A DNA stretch of 64,000 nt from Cognatundibacterium aquatile. Its GTDB lineage: Bacteria > Pseudomonadota > Gammaproteobacteria > Burkholderiales > Burkholderiaceae_D. Every line of letters begins with the position of its first letter. Positions within the stretch are counted from its first letter, which is position 1. The notes beneath the pieces were generated by a model. It saw only the letters and a program-made list of their open reading frames with translations. It was not told where the DNA came from and searched no databases. This document shows, in pieces, positions 17,512 to 27,377 of the stretch. The DNA is taken from positions 434,001-498,000 of the forward strand of contig NZ_JACOFT010000003.1 of assembly GCF_014699135.1 (NCBI RefSeq), in the 5' to 3' direction. A program made the translations under genes and the position numbers.

Positions 17512-18258
17512 ATGTGGTCGTATCCCAAAGTTCTTGCGCACCGGGGGGGCGGGGTACTTGCGCCCGAGAACACGCTGGCGGCAATGAAGTATGGAGCTGC
17601 GCACGGTTTCACTGCGGTGGAATTTGATGTCATGTTATCAAAGGATGGGGTTCCTGTGCTGATGCACGACCCTGAATTTGGCCGGACCATCATCGGTCGC
17701 GGGCATGTGGCGGATACGCTTGCCGCTGATTTGCAAAAAATGGATGCAGGCGCGTGGTTTAACTCCTGCTACAAAGGGGAACCGGTGCCGCTGTATTCTG
17801 ATGTCGTCCGTTTCTGCCGTCAGCATGACATCTGGATGAACGTGGAAATCAAGCCAGCCCCGGGCTTTGAAGAGGAAACCGGGCATATCGTTGCCGACCG
17901 GAGTTCTGAACTATTTGCAGATGTAGCTGTGAGCGATGTAACGCACCTGCCTTTGTTTTCCTCGTTTTCTTTTGTTGCCCTGATGGCCGCCAAACGTGCC
18001 GCTCCCACTATTCCACGTGGTTTGCTGATGGATGAGATTGCATCGGATTGGAAATCGAAATTGCAGGAAGTAGGTGCTGTATCCCTACACACGAATCACA
18101 AGTATCTGAGTCCATCGCTGGCAAAAAATGTGAAAGATGCTGGATACGGATTATTTTGCTATACCGTCAACAGTGCCGAGCGCGCAGCGGAAATTTTACG
18201 TTGGGGCGTCGATGGATTCTGCACTGACAGGATTGATCTGATACCTGCCGGATTCTGA
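17512..18258 (+). CDS. ugpQ: Cytoplasmic glycerophosphodiester phosphodiesterase
   Basis: A 248-residue GDPD-fold enzyme that hydrolyses glycerophosphodiesters to glycerol-3-phosphate and an alcohol. The catalytic and metal-binding motifs are HRGG...APENT (residues 9-20), EFDVMLSKDGVPVLMHD and NVEIKP; the C-terminus WGVDGFCTDR is also canonical. There is no signal peptide, as in UgpQ. The ATG at 17512 is used: TGGAG lies 6 bases upstream and the N-terminus WSYPKVLAHRGG matches the family, whereas the upstream in-frame region runs into the divergent CoA-transferase gene. Confidence 0.93.
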   Translation: MWSYPKVLAHRGGGVLAPENTLAAMKYGAAHGFTAVEFDVMLSKDGVPVLMHDPEFGRTIIGRGHVADTLAADLQKMDAGAWFNSCYKGEPVPLYSDVVRFCRQHDIWMNVEIKPAPGFEEETGHIVADRSSELFADVAVSDVTHLPLFSSFSFVALMAAKRAAPTIPRGLLMDEIASDWKSKLQEVGAVSLHTNHKYLSPSLAKNVKDAGYGLFCYTVNSAERAAEILRWGVDGFCTDRIDLIPAGF

Positions 18259-18399
18259 GATTCATGTCTGCTTACCGCTTGTTACATGACTATACAAATA
18301 CTTGTCATCGCTGAAGGTTTGCGCTTCGTTGTGGAGTCTATGGGAACAACCCATTGATTTCACTCCCCGGAAACATGCTTCTATATTGAAAGGTACAAC

Positions 18400-18729
18400 A
18401 TGAAAACGATACAGATGACGGCATTCATTCTTGCCACTGCTTTTGTTGCGCCAGTGTTTGCGCAGACTGCAACACCGAATATCGATAAACGTCAGGCTCG
18501 TCAGCAGGAACGGATCGCCAAAGGCATCAGCAATGGCGAATTGACTGCGAAAGAAAGCGCAAATCTGGAAAAACGCGAAGCGAAGATTGAAGCAAACAAA
18601 GAGGCTGCCGCGGCTGATGGTGTTGTGACCAAACAGGAACGCGCAAAGCTTGAACATCAGGAAAATGTTGCCAGCAAACGTATTTATACAAAAAAACATA
18701 ACGCCAGAAAAGTTGAAACCAGTCAGTAA
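18400..18729 (+). CDS. Small exported, highly charged hypothetical protein
   Basis: A 109-residue protein with a signal peptide (TAFILATAFVAPVFA, cleaved at about residue 21). The mature 88 residues are predicted helical and charged: a KRQARQQERIAKGISNGELT block followed by a similar KREAKIEANKEAAAADGVVTKQERAKLEH block, each with an LT/VT plus K-E-x-A/R pattern that looks like an internal repeat. Homologous small proteins are common in Burkholderiales, annotated without function. AAAGGT precedes the ATG. It stands alone and ends at a strong terminator. Confidence 0.8.
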   Translation: MKTIQMTAFILATAFVAPVFAQTATPNIDKRQARQQERIAKGISNGELTAKESANLEKREAKIEANKEAAAADGVVTKQERAKLEHQENVASKRIYTKKHNARKVETSQ

Positions 18730-18744
18730 GATCATCCTTATCAG

Positions 18745-18786
18745 AAAAAACCGTCAATGCATTCAGCGTTGACGGTTTTTTCTTTT
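18745..18786 (+). terminator. Rho-independent terminator
   Basis: Stem AAAAAACCGTCAA/TTGACGGTTTTTT with an 11-base loop and T-rich tail, 15 bases after the small exported protein gene. Confidence 0.9.
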
Positions 18787-18887
18787 AAAGTCTGCGAACA
18801 GCTTTAGTCGTTTTGTGTGCTGGCGCAATGGCAATCACCGATCGCTATTTTATTGACGAATCTTCGGATTTCACAGCGCTGACTCCT

Positions 18888-18916
18888 GTTATAAGGCAGA
18901 ATTTATACCGTATAAT
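18888..18916 (+). promoter_or_regulatory. Candidate alaS promoter
   Basis: A consensus -10 box TATAAT occupies 18911-18916. The -35 region 17 bases upstream (around 18888-18893) matches consensus poorly. The start codon lies 39 bases downstream of the -10 box. Confidence 0.5.
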
Positions 18917-18954
18917 CAGAAGTTAACTCATTTTCAGCTTTGGCCTATCTCTCT

Positions 18955-21570
18955 ATGAACTCGTCAGAAATCCGCGATAAATTCCTCAGTTTTTTCGAAT
19001 CTAAAGGCCACACCCGTGTGCGTTCATCCAGCCTGATTCCCGGCAATGACCCGACTTTATTGTTCACCAATTCTGGAATGGTGCAATTTAAAGACGTGTT
19101 TCTGGGGCAAGACAAGCGTAGTTATACGCGTGCCACAACGGCGCAACGCAGTGTTCGTGCGGGTGGTAAGCACAATGATCTGGAAAACGTTGGCTATACG
19201 GCGCGTCACCATACTTTCTTTGAAATGCTGGGCAATTTCTCTTTTGGCGATTATTTCAAAAAAGATGCAATTCACTATGCGTGGGAATTGCTGACCTCGG
19301 TTTATGGATTGCCAAAAGACAAGCTGACCGTCACTGTTTATCAGGAAGACGACGAAGCTTACGAAATCTGGAAAAACGAGATCGGCGTACCGGTAGAACG
19401 CATCATCCGCATCGGTGATAACAAAGGTGCGCGCTACGCATCTGATAACTTCTGGCAGATGGCGGATACTGGTCCTTGCGGCCCGTGTACCGAAATTTTC
19501 TATGACCATGGCCCTGAAATCTGGGGTGGTCCACCAGGATCGCCAGATGAAGACGGTGATCGTTTCATCGAAATCTGGAATCTGGTGTTCATGCAGTTCA
19601 ACAAAGATGAAGCCGGTGTTCTGCATCCATTGCCTAAACCATGCGTGGATACGGGCATGGGTCTGGAACGTTTGTCAGCAGTGTTACAGCACGTGCATTC
19701 CAACTATGAAATCGATACTTTCCAAAACCTGATCAAGGCGGCTGCGCGTGAAACTGGTTGTACCGATCTGGAAAACAATTCCCTGCGTGTGATTGCCGAT
19801 CATATCCGTTGCGCTGGTTTCCTGATTGTTGATGGCATCATTCCTGGTAATGAAGGCCGTGGCTATGTGCTGCGCCGTATTACCCGCCGGGCTTTGCGTC
19901 ATGGCCATAAACTGGGGCAAAGCCAGCCTTTCTTCTACAAGCTGGTGGCGGATCTGGTCAAGGAAATGGGTGGCGCTTATCCCGAGCTGGCCGAGGTTGC
20001 AGAGCGTGTCGCACAAGTCCTGAAGACGGAAGAAGAACGTTTCGGCGAGACGCTGGAACACGGTATGAAAATTCTGGAAGCAGCACTCGTCAAAGACGGT
20101 AAAAACCTTGACGGTGAAACTGCGTTCACCTTGTATGACACTTATGGTTTCCCACTCGATCTGACCGCAGATATCTGTCGTGAGCGTAATGTCGTGTTGG
20201 ATGAGGCTGGTTTCAATGCCGCGATGGAAAGACAAAGACAGACTGCGCGCGCTGCCGGTAAATTCAAAATGGCGACTGCCATTGAATACAGCGGCGATAA
20301 GACCAAGTTCGTCGGCTACGATCAGTTGCAACACGAAGCGAAGGTTGTTGCGTTATATGTTGATGGCAGTGCTGTTAATGAAATCAACGCAGGTCAACAA
20401 GCGATCGTTGTGCTTGACACGACCCCTTTCTATGCTGAATCCGGCGGTCAGTGCGGTGACTCAGGTGTATTGATGGGCTTGGATGGCGCGGTATTTGAAG
20501 TTGCAGACACTCAAAAAATTCAGGCTGACGTTTTCGGTCATCACGGTGTATTGAAATCAGGTAGCCTGACGATCGTACAAAACGTCAAGGCTGAAGTGAA
20601 TGCGGAAATTCGTGCGCAAACCATGCGGAATCACTCAGCCACGCATCTGATGCACAAGGCATTGCGTGAAGTGTTGGGTAGCCATGTCGCGCAAAAAGGT
20701 TCTTTGGTTGACGTTGAAAAAACCCGTTTTGACTTCAGTCACAACGGCCCTATGACTGCTGATGAAATCCGTCAGGTAGAGTCCATTGTTAATCGTGAAA
20801 TTCTGGCGAATGCTGCTACCCGGGCGCAAGTGATGGGTTACGACGATGCCGTCAAACATGGTGCGATGGCATTGTTCGGCGAAAAATATGGCGATGAAGT
20901 CCGCGTATTGGATATCGGTTCTTCCCGCGAGTTGTGCGGTGGTACGCATGTTTCCCGTACCGGTGATATCGGCCTGTTCAAGATCGTTGCAGAGAGTGGT
21001 GTGGCGGCAGGCATTCGCCGTGTTGAGGCAGTGACGGGTGAAGTTGCGCTGGCGCTGGTACAGAGTCTGAACAGCCGTATCAATGAAGCGGCTGCAGCCT
21101 TGAAAGCACAGCCAGAAGAATTGACGCAGCGGATCGGACAAGTACAAGATCACGTCAAAGCTTTGGAAAAAGAACTGGCGACGCTGAAATCCAAAATGGC
21201 ATCGAGTCAGGGCGATGATCTGGTCGGTAAAGCGGTTGATGTTAAAGGTATTAAAGTGTTGGCAGCGACACTGGAAGGTGCCGACGTCACAGCTTTGCGT
21301 GAGACTATGGACAAGCTGAAAGATAAATTGAAAACTGCTGCGATTGTATTGGCCGCCGTGAACGACGGTAAGGTCAGTCTGATCGCTGGTGTGACAGCAG
21401 ATAGCACATCTAAAGTGAAAGCCGGTGATCTGGTTAACTTTGTGGCGCAGCAAGTTGGCGGCAAAGGTGGTGGCCGCCCAGACATGGCGCAAGCCGGTGG
21501 TACTGATCCTTCAGGCTTGCCAAATGCGCTCGCAGGTGTAGCGGAGTGGATCAGCGCCAAGCTGGGTTGA
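18955..21570 (+). CDS. alaS: Alanyl-tRNA synthetase
   Basis: An 871-residue class II synthetase charging tRNA(Ala). Domains: aminoacylation core (1-450; [21 protein letters not shown]-like segment and [19 protein letters not shown]), editing domain with [11 protein letters not shown] and CGGTH zinc-binding motifs (about 560-670), and a C-terminal DHHA1 oligomerisation domain ending near [14 protein letters not shown], with the [12 protein letters not shown] loop. The ATG at 18955 fits the family start [10 protein letters not shown]; an upstream TTG adds five unconserved residues. Length is standard. Monocistronic, with a terminator downstream. Confidence 0.97.
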   Translation: MNSSEIRDKFLSFFESKGHTRVRSSSLIPGNDPTLLFTNSGMVQFKDVFLGQDKRSYTRATTAQRSVRAGGKHNDLENVGYTARHHTFFEMLGNFSFGDYFKKDAIHYAWELLTSVYGLPKDKLTVTVYQEDDEAYEIWKNEIGVPVERIIRIGDNKGARYASDNFWQMADTGPCGPCTEIFYDHGPEIWGGPPGSPDEDGDRFIEIWNLVFMQFNKDEAGVLHPLPKPCVDTGMGLERLSAVLQHVHSNYEIDTFQNLIKAAARETGCTDLENNSLRVIADHIRCAGFLIVDGIIPGNEGRGYVLRRITRRALRHGHKLGQSQPFFYKLVADLVKEMGGAYPELAEVAERVAQVLKTEEERFGETLEHGMKILEAALVKDGKNLDGETAFTLYDTYGFPLDLTADICRERNVVLDEAGFNAAMERQRQTARAAGKFKMATAIEYSGDKTKFVGYDQLQHEAKVVALYVDGSAVNEINAGQQAIVVLDTTPFYAESGGQCGDSGVLMGLDGAVFEVADTQKIQADVFGHHGVLKSGSLTIVQNVKAEVNAEIRAQTMRNHSATHLMHKALREVLGSHVAQKGSLVDVEKTRFDFSHNGPMTADEIRQVESIVNREILANAATRAQVMGYDDAVKHGAMALFGEKYGDEVRVLDIGSSRELCGGTHVSRTGDIGLFKIVAESGVAAGIRRVEAVTGEVALALVQSLNSRINEAAAALKAQPEELTQRIGQVQDHVKALEKELATLKSKMASSQGDDLVGKAVDVKGIKVLAATLEGADVTALRETMDKLKDKLKTAAIVLAAVNDGKVSLIAGVTADSTSKVKAGDLVNFVAQQVGGKGGGRPDMAQAGGTDPSGLPNALAGVAEWISAKLG

Positions 21571-21624
21571 TCGTCGAGATCGCTACAGTTATTGCTACAG
21601 ATGTAAAAGTAGATTTTAGTCAAT

Positions 21625-21660
21625 AAAAAAAGCCGGCATGTGTGCCGGTTTTTTTATTTT
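21625..21660 (+). terminator. alaS terminator
   Basis: Stem AGCCGGCA/TGCCGGTT with a 4-base loop followed by seven or more T. About 55 bases after the alaS stop. Confidence 0.9.
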
Positions 21661-22048
21661 CAATGCGTGAACCTGACGCTTACTTTCGTTTATCAATAAC
21701 GGTAAATAACAGTAATGATATGGGCGCTGCTTCACCAGATTATTTTCTAAAAAATATCTGAATTTCACCTATGATGAAACATTAAGTTAGCTATTGGATT
21801 CTAATATTCTAGTTAACGTTGATATCACCTGATTTTCTTCTTCACCTTGTTTTTGCCAAGATGTTTTTTTGAAAATAGAACAAATTTAAAAAAGCAATTT
21901 GCCATATTTTGGTGCATAACTTGAGTAAATAAACAGGGTAAATGTTGTTAGTGTGCTGCATCGCACCATGCCAATGAAAATTCCGGTAGAATTGGTGCGT
22001 CAAATGTTTTGCAAATGAGCTACATCGTTTGCTGCTACAGGAAAAATC
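21661..22048. other. AT-rich intergenic region without a supported gene
   Basis: About 390 bases of AT-rich sequence between alaS and the TusA-like gene. One minus-strand frame (21842-22153) covers part of it but overlaps the TusA-like gene and has no recognisable features. It presumably holds the promoter for the TusA-like gene; no -35/-10 pair stood out. Confidence 0.4.
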
Positions 22049-22276
22049 ATGCAATTCAATAAAGAACTTGACGCTCGTGGACTGAATTGTCCTTTGCCTA
22101 TTTTGAAGACGAAAAAGGCACTTGCTGAAATGATTACCGGTGAGGTCTTGCACGTACTTGCAACTGATCCCGGATCTGTTCGTGACTTCAAAGCATTTTC
22201 AAAACAAACAGGAAATGAATTATTGTCGCATCAGGAAAGTAGTAACGAATTTGAGTATTTTATTAAGCGCAAATAA
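22049..22276 (+). CDS. tusA: TusA/SirA-family sulfurtransferase
   Basis: A 75-residue TusA-fold protein. The signature ARGLNCPLPILKTKKAL carries the sulfur-accepting Cys in the CPxP motif, and the end FEYFIKRK matches betaproteobacterial relatives. These proteins pass persulfide sulfur from cysteine desulfurase to acceptors such as the TusBCD relay for tRNA 2-thiolation or to molybdenum-cofactor enzymes; which applies here cannot be seen. The start is supported by AGGAA 7 bases upstream. It is a single-gene unit ending in a terminator. Confidence 0.92.
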   Translation: MQFNKELDARGLNCPLPILKTKKALAEMITGEVLHVLATDPGSVRDFKAFSKQTGNELLSHQESSNEFEYFIKRK

Positions 22277-22288
22277 ATCTCAAGTTTC

Positions 22289-22320
22289 AAAAAAACCCGC
22301 AAATTTTGCGGGTTTTTTTA
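22289..22320 (+). terminator. Terminator after tusA-like gene
   Basis: Stem AAACCCGCAAA/TTTGCGGGTTT followed by a run of T; 15 bases after the stop codon. Confidence 0.9.
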
Positions 22321-22514
22321 TATTCTGAGCTTCTTCACTTTTTTAAAGTGACTGCTTATTTTCATTTTAAGTAGTGCATCAGCGATAGCAAGGCAACCTG
22401 ACTGCCCAATTAAAAAAAATTGTGAGGTGTATGCGCATAAAAAGTCATGAAAGGTGTTGATTAGATACTCTGCTCTAGTATCAATACAAACAAAAAAGGA
22501 ACGATCGTGCTAAA

Positions 22515-22546
22515 TTGTGCGAAATCTTCTCATTTCGATTTATAAT
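22515..22546 (+). promoter_or_regulatory. Candidate etfBA promoter
   Basis: A perfect TATAAT box sits at 22541-22546 within the 410-base gap before etfB. A weak -35 (TTGTGC or GTGCGA, 22515-22522) is 18-20 bases upstream. The palindrome at 22560 lies just past the expected transcription start. Confidence 0.5.
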
Positions 22547-22559
22547 CAAACGGATTTAC

Positions 22560-22575
22560 TTTACGTATACGTCAA
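22560..22575. promoter_or_regulatory. Palindromic operator resembling the LiuR site
   Basis: TTTACGTATACGTCAA is an almost perfect 16-base palindrome with core ACGTATACGT. It closely resembles the TTACGTnnACGTAA-type sites attributed to LiuR, the MerR-family repressor of branched-chain amino acid and fatty acid degradation genes in proteobacteria. It is placed just downstream of a TATAAT box, a repressing position, before etfBA. Confidence 0.6.
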
Positions 22576-22733
22576 TCAGCATTAAATCAGCTTTAAAAGT
22601 ACGTGTCGCGCAAAAAGTCGGCGCAGCGATTTGGTTAACCTGATTGTTCAGCATGACTTAGCATTAATTAGCAATAAATCCGATAGAAGTAAGTACATCT
22701 GTATTTCCAATTAGCTCACAAAAAGGCAGAACT

Positions 22734-23486
22734 ATGAAAGTCCTGGTACCAGTCAAACGAGTAGTCGATTACAACGTCAAAGTACGTGTCAAATCTGATG
22801 GCACAGGCGTTGATATTGCCAACGTCAAAATGTCGATGAACCCATTCGATGAAATTGCCGTCGAAGAAGCAACGCGCCTGAAAGAAGCTGGTGCTGTTAC
22901 TGAGATTGTTGCCGTGTCCTGCGGCGTTGCACAATGTCAGGAAACATTGCGGACAGCAATGGCAATCGGTGCGGATCGCGGCATTCTGGTCGAAACTGAT
23001 GCCGAGCTGCAGCCACTGGCAGTGGCAAAACTGCTCAAGGCGCTGGCCGACAAAGAGCAGCCACAATTAATCATTCTGGGTAAGCAAGCCATTGATGATG
23101 ACTGTAATCAGACAGGTCAGATGCTGGCAGCTTTGCTGGGCTGGCCACAGGCAACTTTCGCATCCAAAGTAACTGTTGCAGACGGTAAGGCAACAGTCAC
23201 TCGCGAAGTGGATGGCGGTCTGGAAACTGTTGCCCTGACCTTGCCAGCGATCGTAACAACGGATTTGCGCCTGAATGAGCCACGTTATGTGACTTTGCCT
23301 AACATTATGAAAGCGAAGAAAAAGCAGTTGGATAACGTCAAACCAGCTGATCTGGGTGTCGATGTTGCGTCCCGCGTCAAGACGCTGAAAGTGGTTGAAC
23401 CAGCAAAACGCAGCGCGGGCATTATTGTTCCTGACGTGGCGACATTGGTTTCCAAACTGAAAAACGAAGCAAAAGTCATCGGTTGA
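22734..23486 (+). CDS. etfB: Electron transfer flavoprotein beta subunit
   Basis: A 250-residue ETF beta chain (family size about 250). Signature regions are [71 protein letters not shown] and [14 protein letters not shown]. With the alpha chain it forms the FAD/AMP-containing heterodimer that accepts electrons from acyl-CoA dehydrogenases and hands them to ETF-ubiquinone oxidoreductase. The ATG has AAAGGCAG upstream. etfA follows after 103 bases, and an acyl-CoA dehydrogenase after that, all on one strand and likely co-regulated through the palindrome upstream. Confidence 0.97.
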   Translation: MKVLVPVKRVVDYNVKVRVKSDGTGVDIANVKMSMNPFDEIAVEEATRLKEAGAVTEIVAVSCGVAQCQETLRTAMAIGADRGILVETDAELQPLAVAKLLKALADKEQPQLIILGKQAIDDDCNQTGQMLAALLGWPQATFASKVTVADGKATVTREVDGGLETVALTLPAIVTTDLRLNEPRYVTLPNIMKAKKKQLDNVKPADLGVDVASRVKTLKVVEPAKRSAGIIVPDVATLVSKLKNEAKVIG

Positions 23487-23589
23487 TCAACTGCTTGCAG
23501 CTGATTCACCGACAGTTTGCTTTATCGCATCTTATTTACAAATTTTTTCACCAGAGTGCATTCTGGTGATTTATTAAGTGGAAAACATC

Positions 23590-24522
23590 ATGACTACACT
23601 CGTCATCGCTGAACACGACAATGCTGGCCTCAAGGGCAGCACTTTGAATACCGTTACTGCCGCGACTCAATGCGGCGGTGATGTTCATGTACTGGTTGCT
23701 GGTTCGAATGCCGGTACTGCAGCTGCAGAAGCAGCGAAAATCGCTGGCGTCAGCAAGGTTTTGCACGCTGACGCAGCACATTTTGCTGATGGCCTGGCGG
23801 AGAACGTCGCTGAGCAGGTATTGGCTGTTGCTGCTGGTTACAGTCATATTCTGGCTCCGGCAACCGCTTACGGCAAAAATATCCTGCCACGCGTCGCCGC
23901 TAAACTGGACGTTTCTCAGATTTCTGAAATTACCAAAGTCGATGCTCCTGACACATTTGAGCGCCCGATTTATGCAGGTAATGCAATCGCAACCGTGCAA
24001 TCCACCGATGCTGTGAAAGTGATTACTGTCCGCACAACCGGCTTTGACGCTGCTGCAGCAACTGGTGGTTCAGCGGCTGTTGAGACTATCTCGGCAGTTG
24101 CTGATTCTGGTAAATCAGTTTTTGTTTCGCGTGAAGTTGCCAAGTCTGATCGTCCTGAACTGACCGCTGCGAAAATCATCGTTTCCGGTGGTCGCGGTAT
24201 GGGTTCTGCGGATGCATTCAAAGTGCTGGAACCATTGGCAGACAAACTCGGCGCAGCGATGGGTGCATCTCGCGCTGCAGTCGATGCGGGCTTCGTCCCT
24301 AACGACTGGCAGGTTGGTCAGACCGGTAAGATCGTTGCGCCTCAACTGTATATCGCCGTTGGTATCTCTGGCGCGATCCAGCATCTGGCGGGTATGAAAG
24401 ATTCCAAGACGATTGTCGCAATCAACAAAGATCCGGAAGCACCGATTTTCTCTGTCGCTGATTACGGTATCGTTGGCGATCTGTTTGAAATCGTGCCACA
24501 ACTGGTTGCTGAATTAGGCTGA
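23590..24522 (+). CDS. etfA: Electron transfer flavoprotein alpha subunit
   Basis: A 310-residue ETF alpha chain. The N-terminal domain starts [11 protein letters not shown]; the C-terminal FAD domain contains [36 protein letters not shown] and the ETF-alpha signature [17 protein letters not shown] followed by [10 protein letters not shown]. The ATG at 23590 is used rather than the GTG at 23578, because it matches the conserved N-terminus. It partners the beta subunit just upstream. Confidence 0.97.
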   Translation: MTTLVIAEHDNAGLKGSTLNTVTAATQCGGDVHVLVAGSNAGTAAAEAAKIAGVSKVLHADAAHFADGLAENVAEQVLAVAAGYSHILAPATAYGKNILPRVAAKLDVSQISEITKVDAPDTFERPIYAGNAIATVQSTDAVKVITVRTTGFDAAAATGGSAAVETISAVADSGKSVFVSREVAKSDRPELTAAKIIVSGGRGMGSADAFKVLEPLADKLGAAMGASRAAVDAGFVPNDWQVGQTGKIVAPQLYIAVGISGAIQHLAGMKDSKTIVAINKDPEAPIFSVADYGIVGDLFEIVPQLVAELG

Positions 24523-24529
24523 TTTTAAT

Positions 24530-24566
24530 GAATTCGCGGGCCGTTAATTTGTTAACCGGCCCAGAC
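24530..24566 (+). other. Hairpin between etfA and the acyl-CoA dehydrogenase gene
   Basis: GGGCCGTTAA pairs with TTAACCGGCCC with one bulge and a TTTG loop, 15 bases after etfA. There is no T-run, so it is more likely an mRNA-stability or processing hairpin than a terminator. Confidence 0.45.
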
Positions 24567-24669
24567 TGGACAGAATGAGTGGTTTGTCGCGCCATTGACA
24601 GCAGTGTTTTTGTTGTTGTGACACATTGCTGATTCTGTCCTTTTTTCTTTTCTATCTTTAGGAAATGTT

Positions 24670-26460
24670 ATGACTTATGTCGCACCTGTGAAAGACATGC
24701 TGTTCGCGATGAACGAACTTGCGGGCTTGTCGGAAGTGAATGCTTTACCCGGTTGTGAAGATGCAACATCTGAAACTGTAGAAGCGGTACTGGAAGAGAA
24801 TGCAAAATTCGCTGGCGAGGTCGTTGCACCGCTGAATTGGGAAGGCGACAAAGCGCCGAGTTACTGGCAGGACGGACAGGTTTTTACCACTAAAGGTTTT
24901 AAAGAAGCATTCAAGATGTTCGGCGAAGCAGGTTGGCAGGGCGTGCAGCATCCACAGGAATTTGGTGGTCAGGGCTTGCCTAAGCTGGTCGCTACACCAT
25001 GCATAGAAATGCTGAACTCGGCCAGCATTTCGTTTGCACTGTGTCCATTGTTGACTGACGGCGCGATTGAAGCACTGCTGACTGCGGGCAGTGATGAGCA
25101 AAAAGCAATTTATCTGGAAAATCTGATTTCAGGCAAATGGACTGGCACCATGAACCTGACTGAGCCGCAGGCGGGTTCAGATCTGGCGATGGTTCGCAGC
25201 CGTGCAGTTCCTCAAGGTGACGGCACATACAAAATTTTTGGCACCAAAATTTTCATCACTTATGGTGAGCACGATATGGCCGAAAATATCGTCCATCTGG
25301 TGCTGGCTCGCACGCCGGATGCACCGGAAGGTGTGAAAGGTATCTCCCTGTTTATCGTACCGAAATTCTTGGTCAATGCTGATGGCAGTCTGGGTGCTCG
25401 CAATGACGCACACTGTGTCTCGATCGAGCATAAGCTGGGCATTAAAGCCAGCCCGACGGCAGTGTTGCAATTCGGCGACCATGGCGGTGCGATTGGTACG
25501 CTGGTCGGCGAAGAAAACCGCGGTCTGGAATACATGTTCATCATGATGAATGCGGCACGTTTCGGCGTGGGCATGCAAGGTATCGGTGTGGCAGAGCGTG
25601 CGTATCAAAAAGCGGTGCAGTACGCCAAAGACCGCGTCCAATCGCGTGATCTGGCTGGCTCCGCTGGTCCAGTAGCGATTATCAATCATCCGGATGTGCG
25701 TCGTATGCTGATGTCTATGCGTGCACAGACCGAAGGTGCGCGTGCGTTGGCGTATGTGGCGGCCGGGTTGAGTGATATTGCGCATCACCATGCAGACGAA
25801 GCGACTCGCAAAGCCAATCAGGCTGTGTATGAATATCTGGTTCCTATCGTCAAGGGCTGGTCGACAGAAATGTCGCTGGACGTGACATCAACAGGTGTGC
25901 AGGTGCATGGCGGCATGGGCTTTATTGAAGAAACCGGTGCGGCACAGCATTACCGTGATGCCAAAATCCTCACGATTTACGAAGGTACGACGGCAATTCA
26001 GGCCAACGATCTGGTTGGTCGTAAAACGGCGCGTGATGGCGGTGCGACAGCGAAAGCGTTAATTGCTCGTATTCGTGAAACGGAAGTTGCATTAGCTGCT
26101 ACCAATCAGCCTGAGTTGTTGGCGATTCAAAAGCAATTGGCGGCTGGTTCTGCTGCGCTGGAGGACGTCGTTGCTTATGTTGTTGCCAATTTCAAGCAAG
26201 ACATCAAAGGCGTATTTGCGGGTAGTGTGCCGTACCTGAAGCTGGCCGGTATCGTGCTGGGTGGCTGGCAGATGGCGCGTGCCGCATTGATCGCACAGCA
26301 GAAGCTGCAATCAGCGTCCGGTGACGCGGCTTTTTATCAGGCAAAAATCGCTACTGCCAGATTCTTCGCTGACCATATCCTGTCTGCTGCTCAAGGATTA
26401 CGGTCTGCTATCGTTGATGGTAGTGCCGGAGTGCTCGCCTTGAATGAAGATCAGTTCTGA
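24670..26460 (+). CDS. Acyl-CoA dehydrogenase with C-terminal extension (DmdC/FadE-like)
   Basis: A 596-residue flavoprotein larger than classical acyl-CoA dehydrogenases. Order: N-terminal helical domain (1-155), beta domain with MNLTEPQAGSDLAMVR and FGTKIFITYGEHD (about 160-285), helical domain with catalytic glutamate motif ILTIYEGTTAIQANDLVGRK (about 435-455), and an extra C-terminal domain (about 470-596). It makes the alpha,beta-double bond of acyl-CoA thioesters in FAD-dependent fashion and passes electrons to ETF, whose genes lie directly upstream. AGGAA precedes the ATG. Substrate chain type is unknown; DmdC-like 3-methylthiopropionyl-CoA or medium-chain substrates are possible. Confidence 0.93.
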   Translation: MTYVAPVKDMLFAMNELAGLSEVNALPGCEDATSETVEAVLEENAKFAGEVVAPLNWEGDKAPSYWQDGQVFTTKGFKEAFKMFGEAGWQGVQHPQEFGGQGLPKLVATPCIEMLNSASISFALCPLLTDGAIEALLTAGSDEQKAIYLENLISGKWTGTMNLTEPQAGSDLAMVRSRAVPQGDGTYKIFGTKIFITYGEHDMAENIVHLVLARTPDAPEGVKGISLFIVPKFLVNADGSLGARNDAHCVSIEHKLGIKASPTAVLQFGDHGGAIGTLVGEENRGLEYMFIMMNAARFGVGMQGIGVAERAYQKAVQYAKDRVQSRDLAGSAGPVAIINHPDVRRMLMSMRAQTEGARALAYVAAGLSDIAHHHADEATRKANQAVYEYLVPIVKGWSTEMSLDVTSTGVQVHGGMGFIEETGAAQHYRDAKILTIYEGTTAIQANDLVGRKTARDGGATAKALIARIRETEVALAATNQPELLAIQKQLAAGSAALEDVVAYVVANFKQDIKGVFAGSVPYLKLAGIVLGGWQMARAALIAQQKLQSASGDAAFYQAKIATARFFADHILSAAQGLRSAIVDGSAGVLALNEDQF

Positions 26461-26480
26461 TTTCATCTGACGCAGAACCC

Positions 26481-26514
26481 AAAAAAAGGACTCATTTCTG
26501 AGTCCTTTTTTTAT
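26481..26514. terminator. Bidirectional terminator
   Basis: Stem AAAGGACTCA/TGAGTCCTTT with TTTC loop, A-run left and T-run right, between the convergent acyl-CoA dehydrogenase and TM2-domain genes. Confidence 0.9.
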
Positions 26515-26526
26515 TGCTGATCTGAC

Positions 26527-26943
26527 TTAGCCGTAGGCCCCACCTGTATATAGCAGATCAAATGCACGGGCAATGACACCTATCAGAGCGATAGCGCCGA
26601 TGCCTGTGGTTAAGACCAGTATTAGTGCCAGTGGCCAGGATGATGCGCTAGTTTTCGTTGAATTCTGGTTATGTCTGGCATCCCATTTTTCATCGGGTGT
26701 CAGTCCTGTCACCAGTGCTTCGAGTAAAGCAATTAAGAATGACAAAATAAACAGGCTGTAAGTCAGTAGCGGTTGTGAGCCGAAGTACAAATGACTGATC
26801 AGGATTGAAATGGGTAAACTGACGAGATGTGCCCATCCCAAGTAATCGCTTTTGCCAAACAAATAAAATCTGTGCGCACCAACGCTGCCAGCCAGTGCTG
26901 CCAGTAACGTAGTGAACGTTTTGTTCTTGTGTGCCGTTATCAT
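26527..26943 (-). CDS. TM2-domain (NINE family) membrane protein
   Basis: A 138-residue inner membrane protein from the ATG at 26943 (MITAHKNKTF). The N-terminal TM2 domain is recognisable: TLLAALAGSVGAHRFYLFGKSDYLGWAHL, then further hydrophobic helices at about 45-60, 65-85 and 105-130. The frame extends 23 codons upstream but that part is not hydrophobic-signal-like and lacks family resemblance. Function is unknown in bacteria. It stands alone, between terminator 26481 and the divergent ribosomal operon. Confidence 0.8.
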   Translation of the reverse strand: MITAHKNKTFTTLLAALAGSVGAHRFYLFGKSDYLGWAHLVSLPISILISHLYFGSQPLLTYSLFILSFLIALLEALVTGLTPDEKWDARHNQNSTKTSASSWPLALILVLTTGIGAIALIGVIARAFDLLYTGGAYG

Positions 26944-27039
26944 CAGGTTTTTCTTAAATCTTATGAGATGAATGATTGTAGCTGACGTGGTGACTGGTAT
27001 CCTAATCAACACGTTTATGGCACATATCTCTGATAGTCC

Positions 27040-27069
27040 TTGCTTGTTTTGTTTTGGACGGGCTATAAT
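27040..27069 (+). promoter_or_regulatory. Promoter of the rpsP operon
   Basis: Perfect -10 TATAAT at 27064-27069 and a -35 TTGCTT at 27040-27045 with an 18-base spacer; the rpsP start is 44 bases downstream of the -10 box. Confidence 0.75.
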
Positions 27070-27112
27070 CTACAGCTTTTTCCGCGTTTAGAACAATTTT
27101 TTTGGAAATATT

Positions 27113-27364
27113 ATGGTCGTTATTCGTTTAGCTCGTGGTGGCGCAAAAAAGCGTCCTTTTTACAATATCGTTGCAACTGATTCCCGTAATCGTCGCGATG
27201 GCCGCTTTATCGAGCGTATCGGTTTTTACAATCCAGTAGCAACTGGCAATGCAGAAACAGTACGTGTTGCTGCTGATCGTCTGGCTTACTGGCAAGGCGT
27301 TGGCGCACAATTGTCTCCGGCAGTTGCTCGTCTGGTAGCTCAGTCTGGCAAAGCAGCAGCTTAA
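27113..27364 (+). CDS. rpsP: 30S ribosomal protein S16
   Basis: An 83-residue S16 protein with the standard start [40 protein letters not shown] split over the first 40 residues. It binds 16S rRNA in the 5' domain and is required for small-subunit assembly. First gene of the conserved rpsP-rimM-trmD-rplS operon, with GGAA before the ATG and a promoter at 27040. Confidence 0.98.
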   Translation: MVVIRLARGGAKKRPFYNIVATDSRNRRDGRFIERIGFYNPVATGNAETVRVAADRLAYWQGVGAQLSPAVARLVAQSGKAAA

Positions 27365-27377
27365 TAGTTTGCTCTCA

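Noticed and set aside
20635..21492. 285-codon open frame antisense to alaS
   Set aside because: It is a complementary-strand shadow of a highly conserved gene, with Cys/His/Arg-rich composition and no domain.
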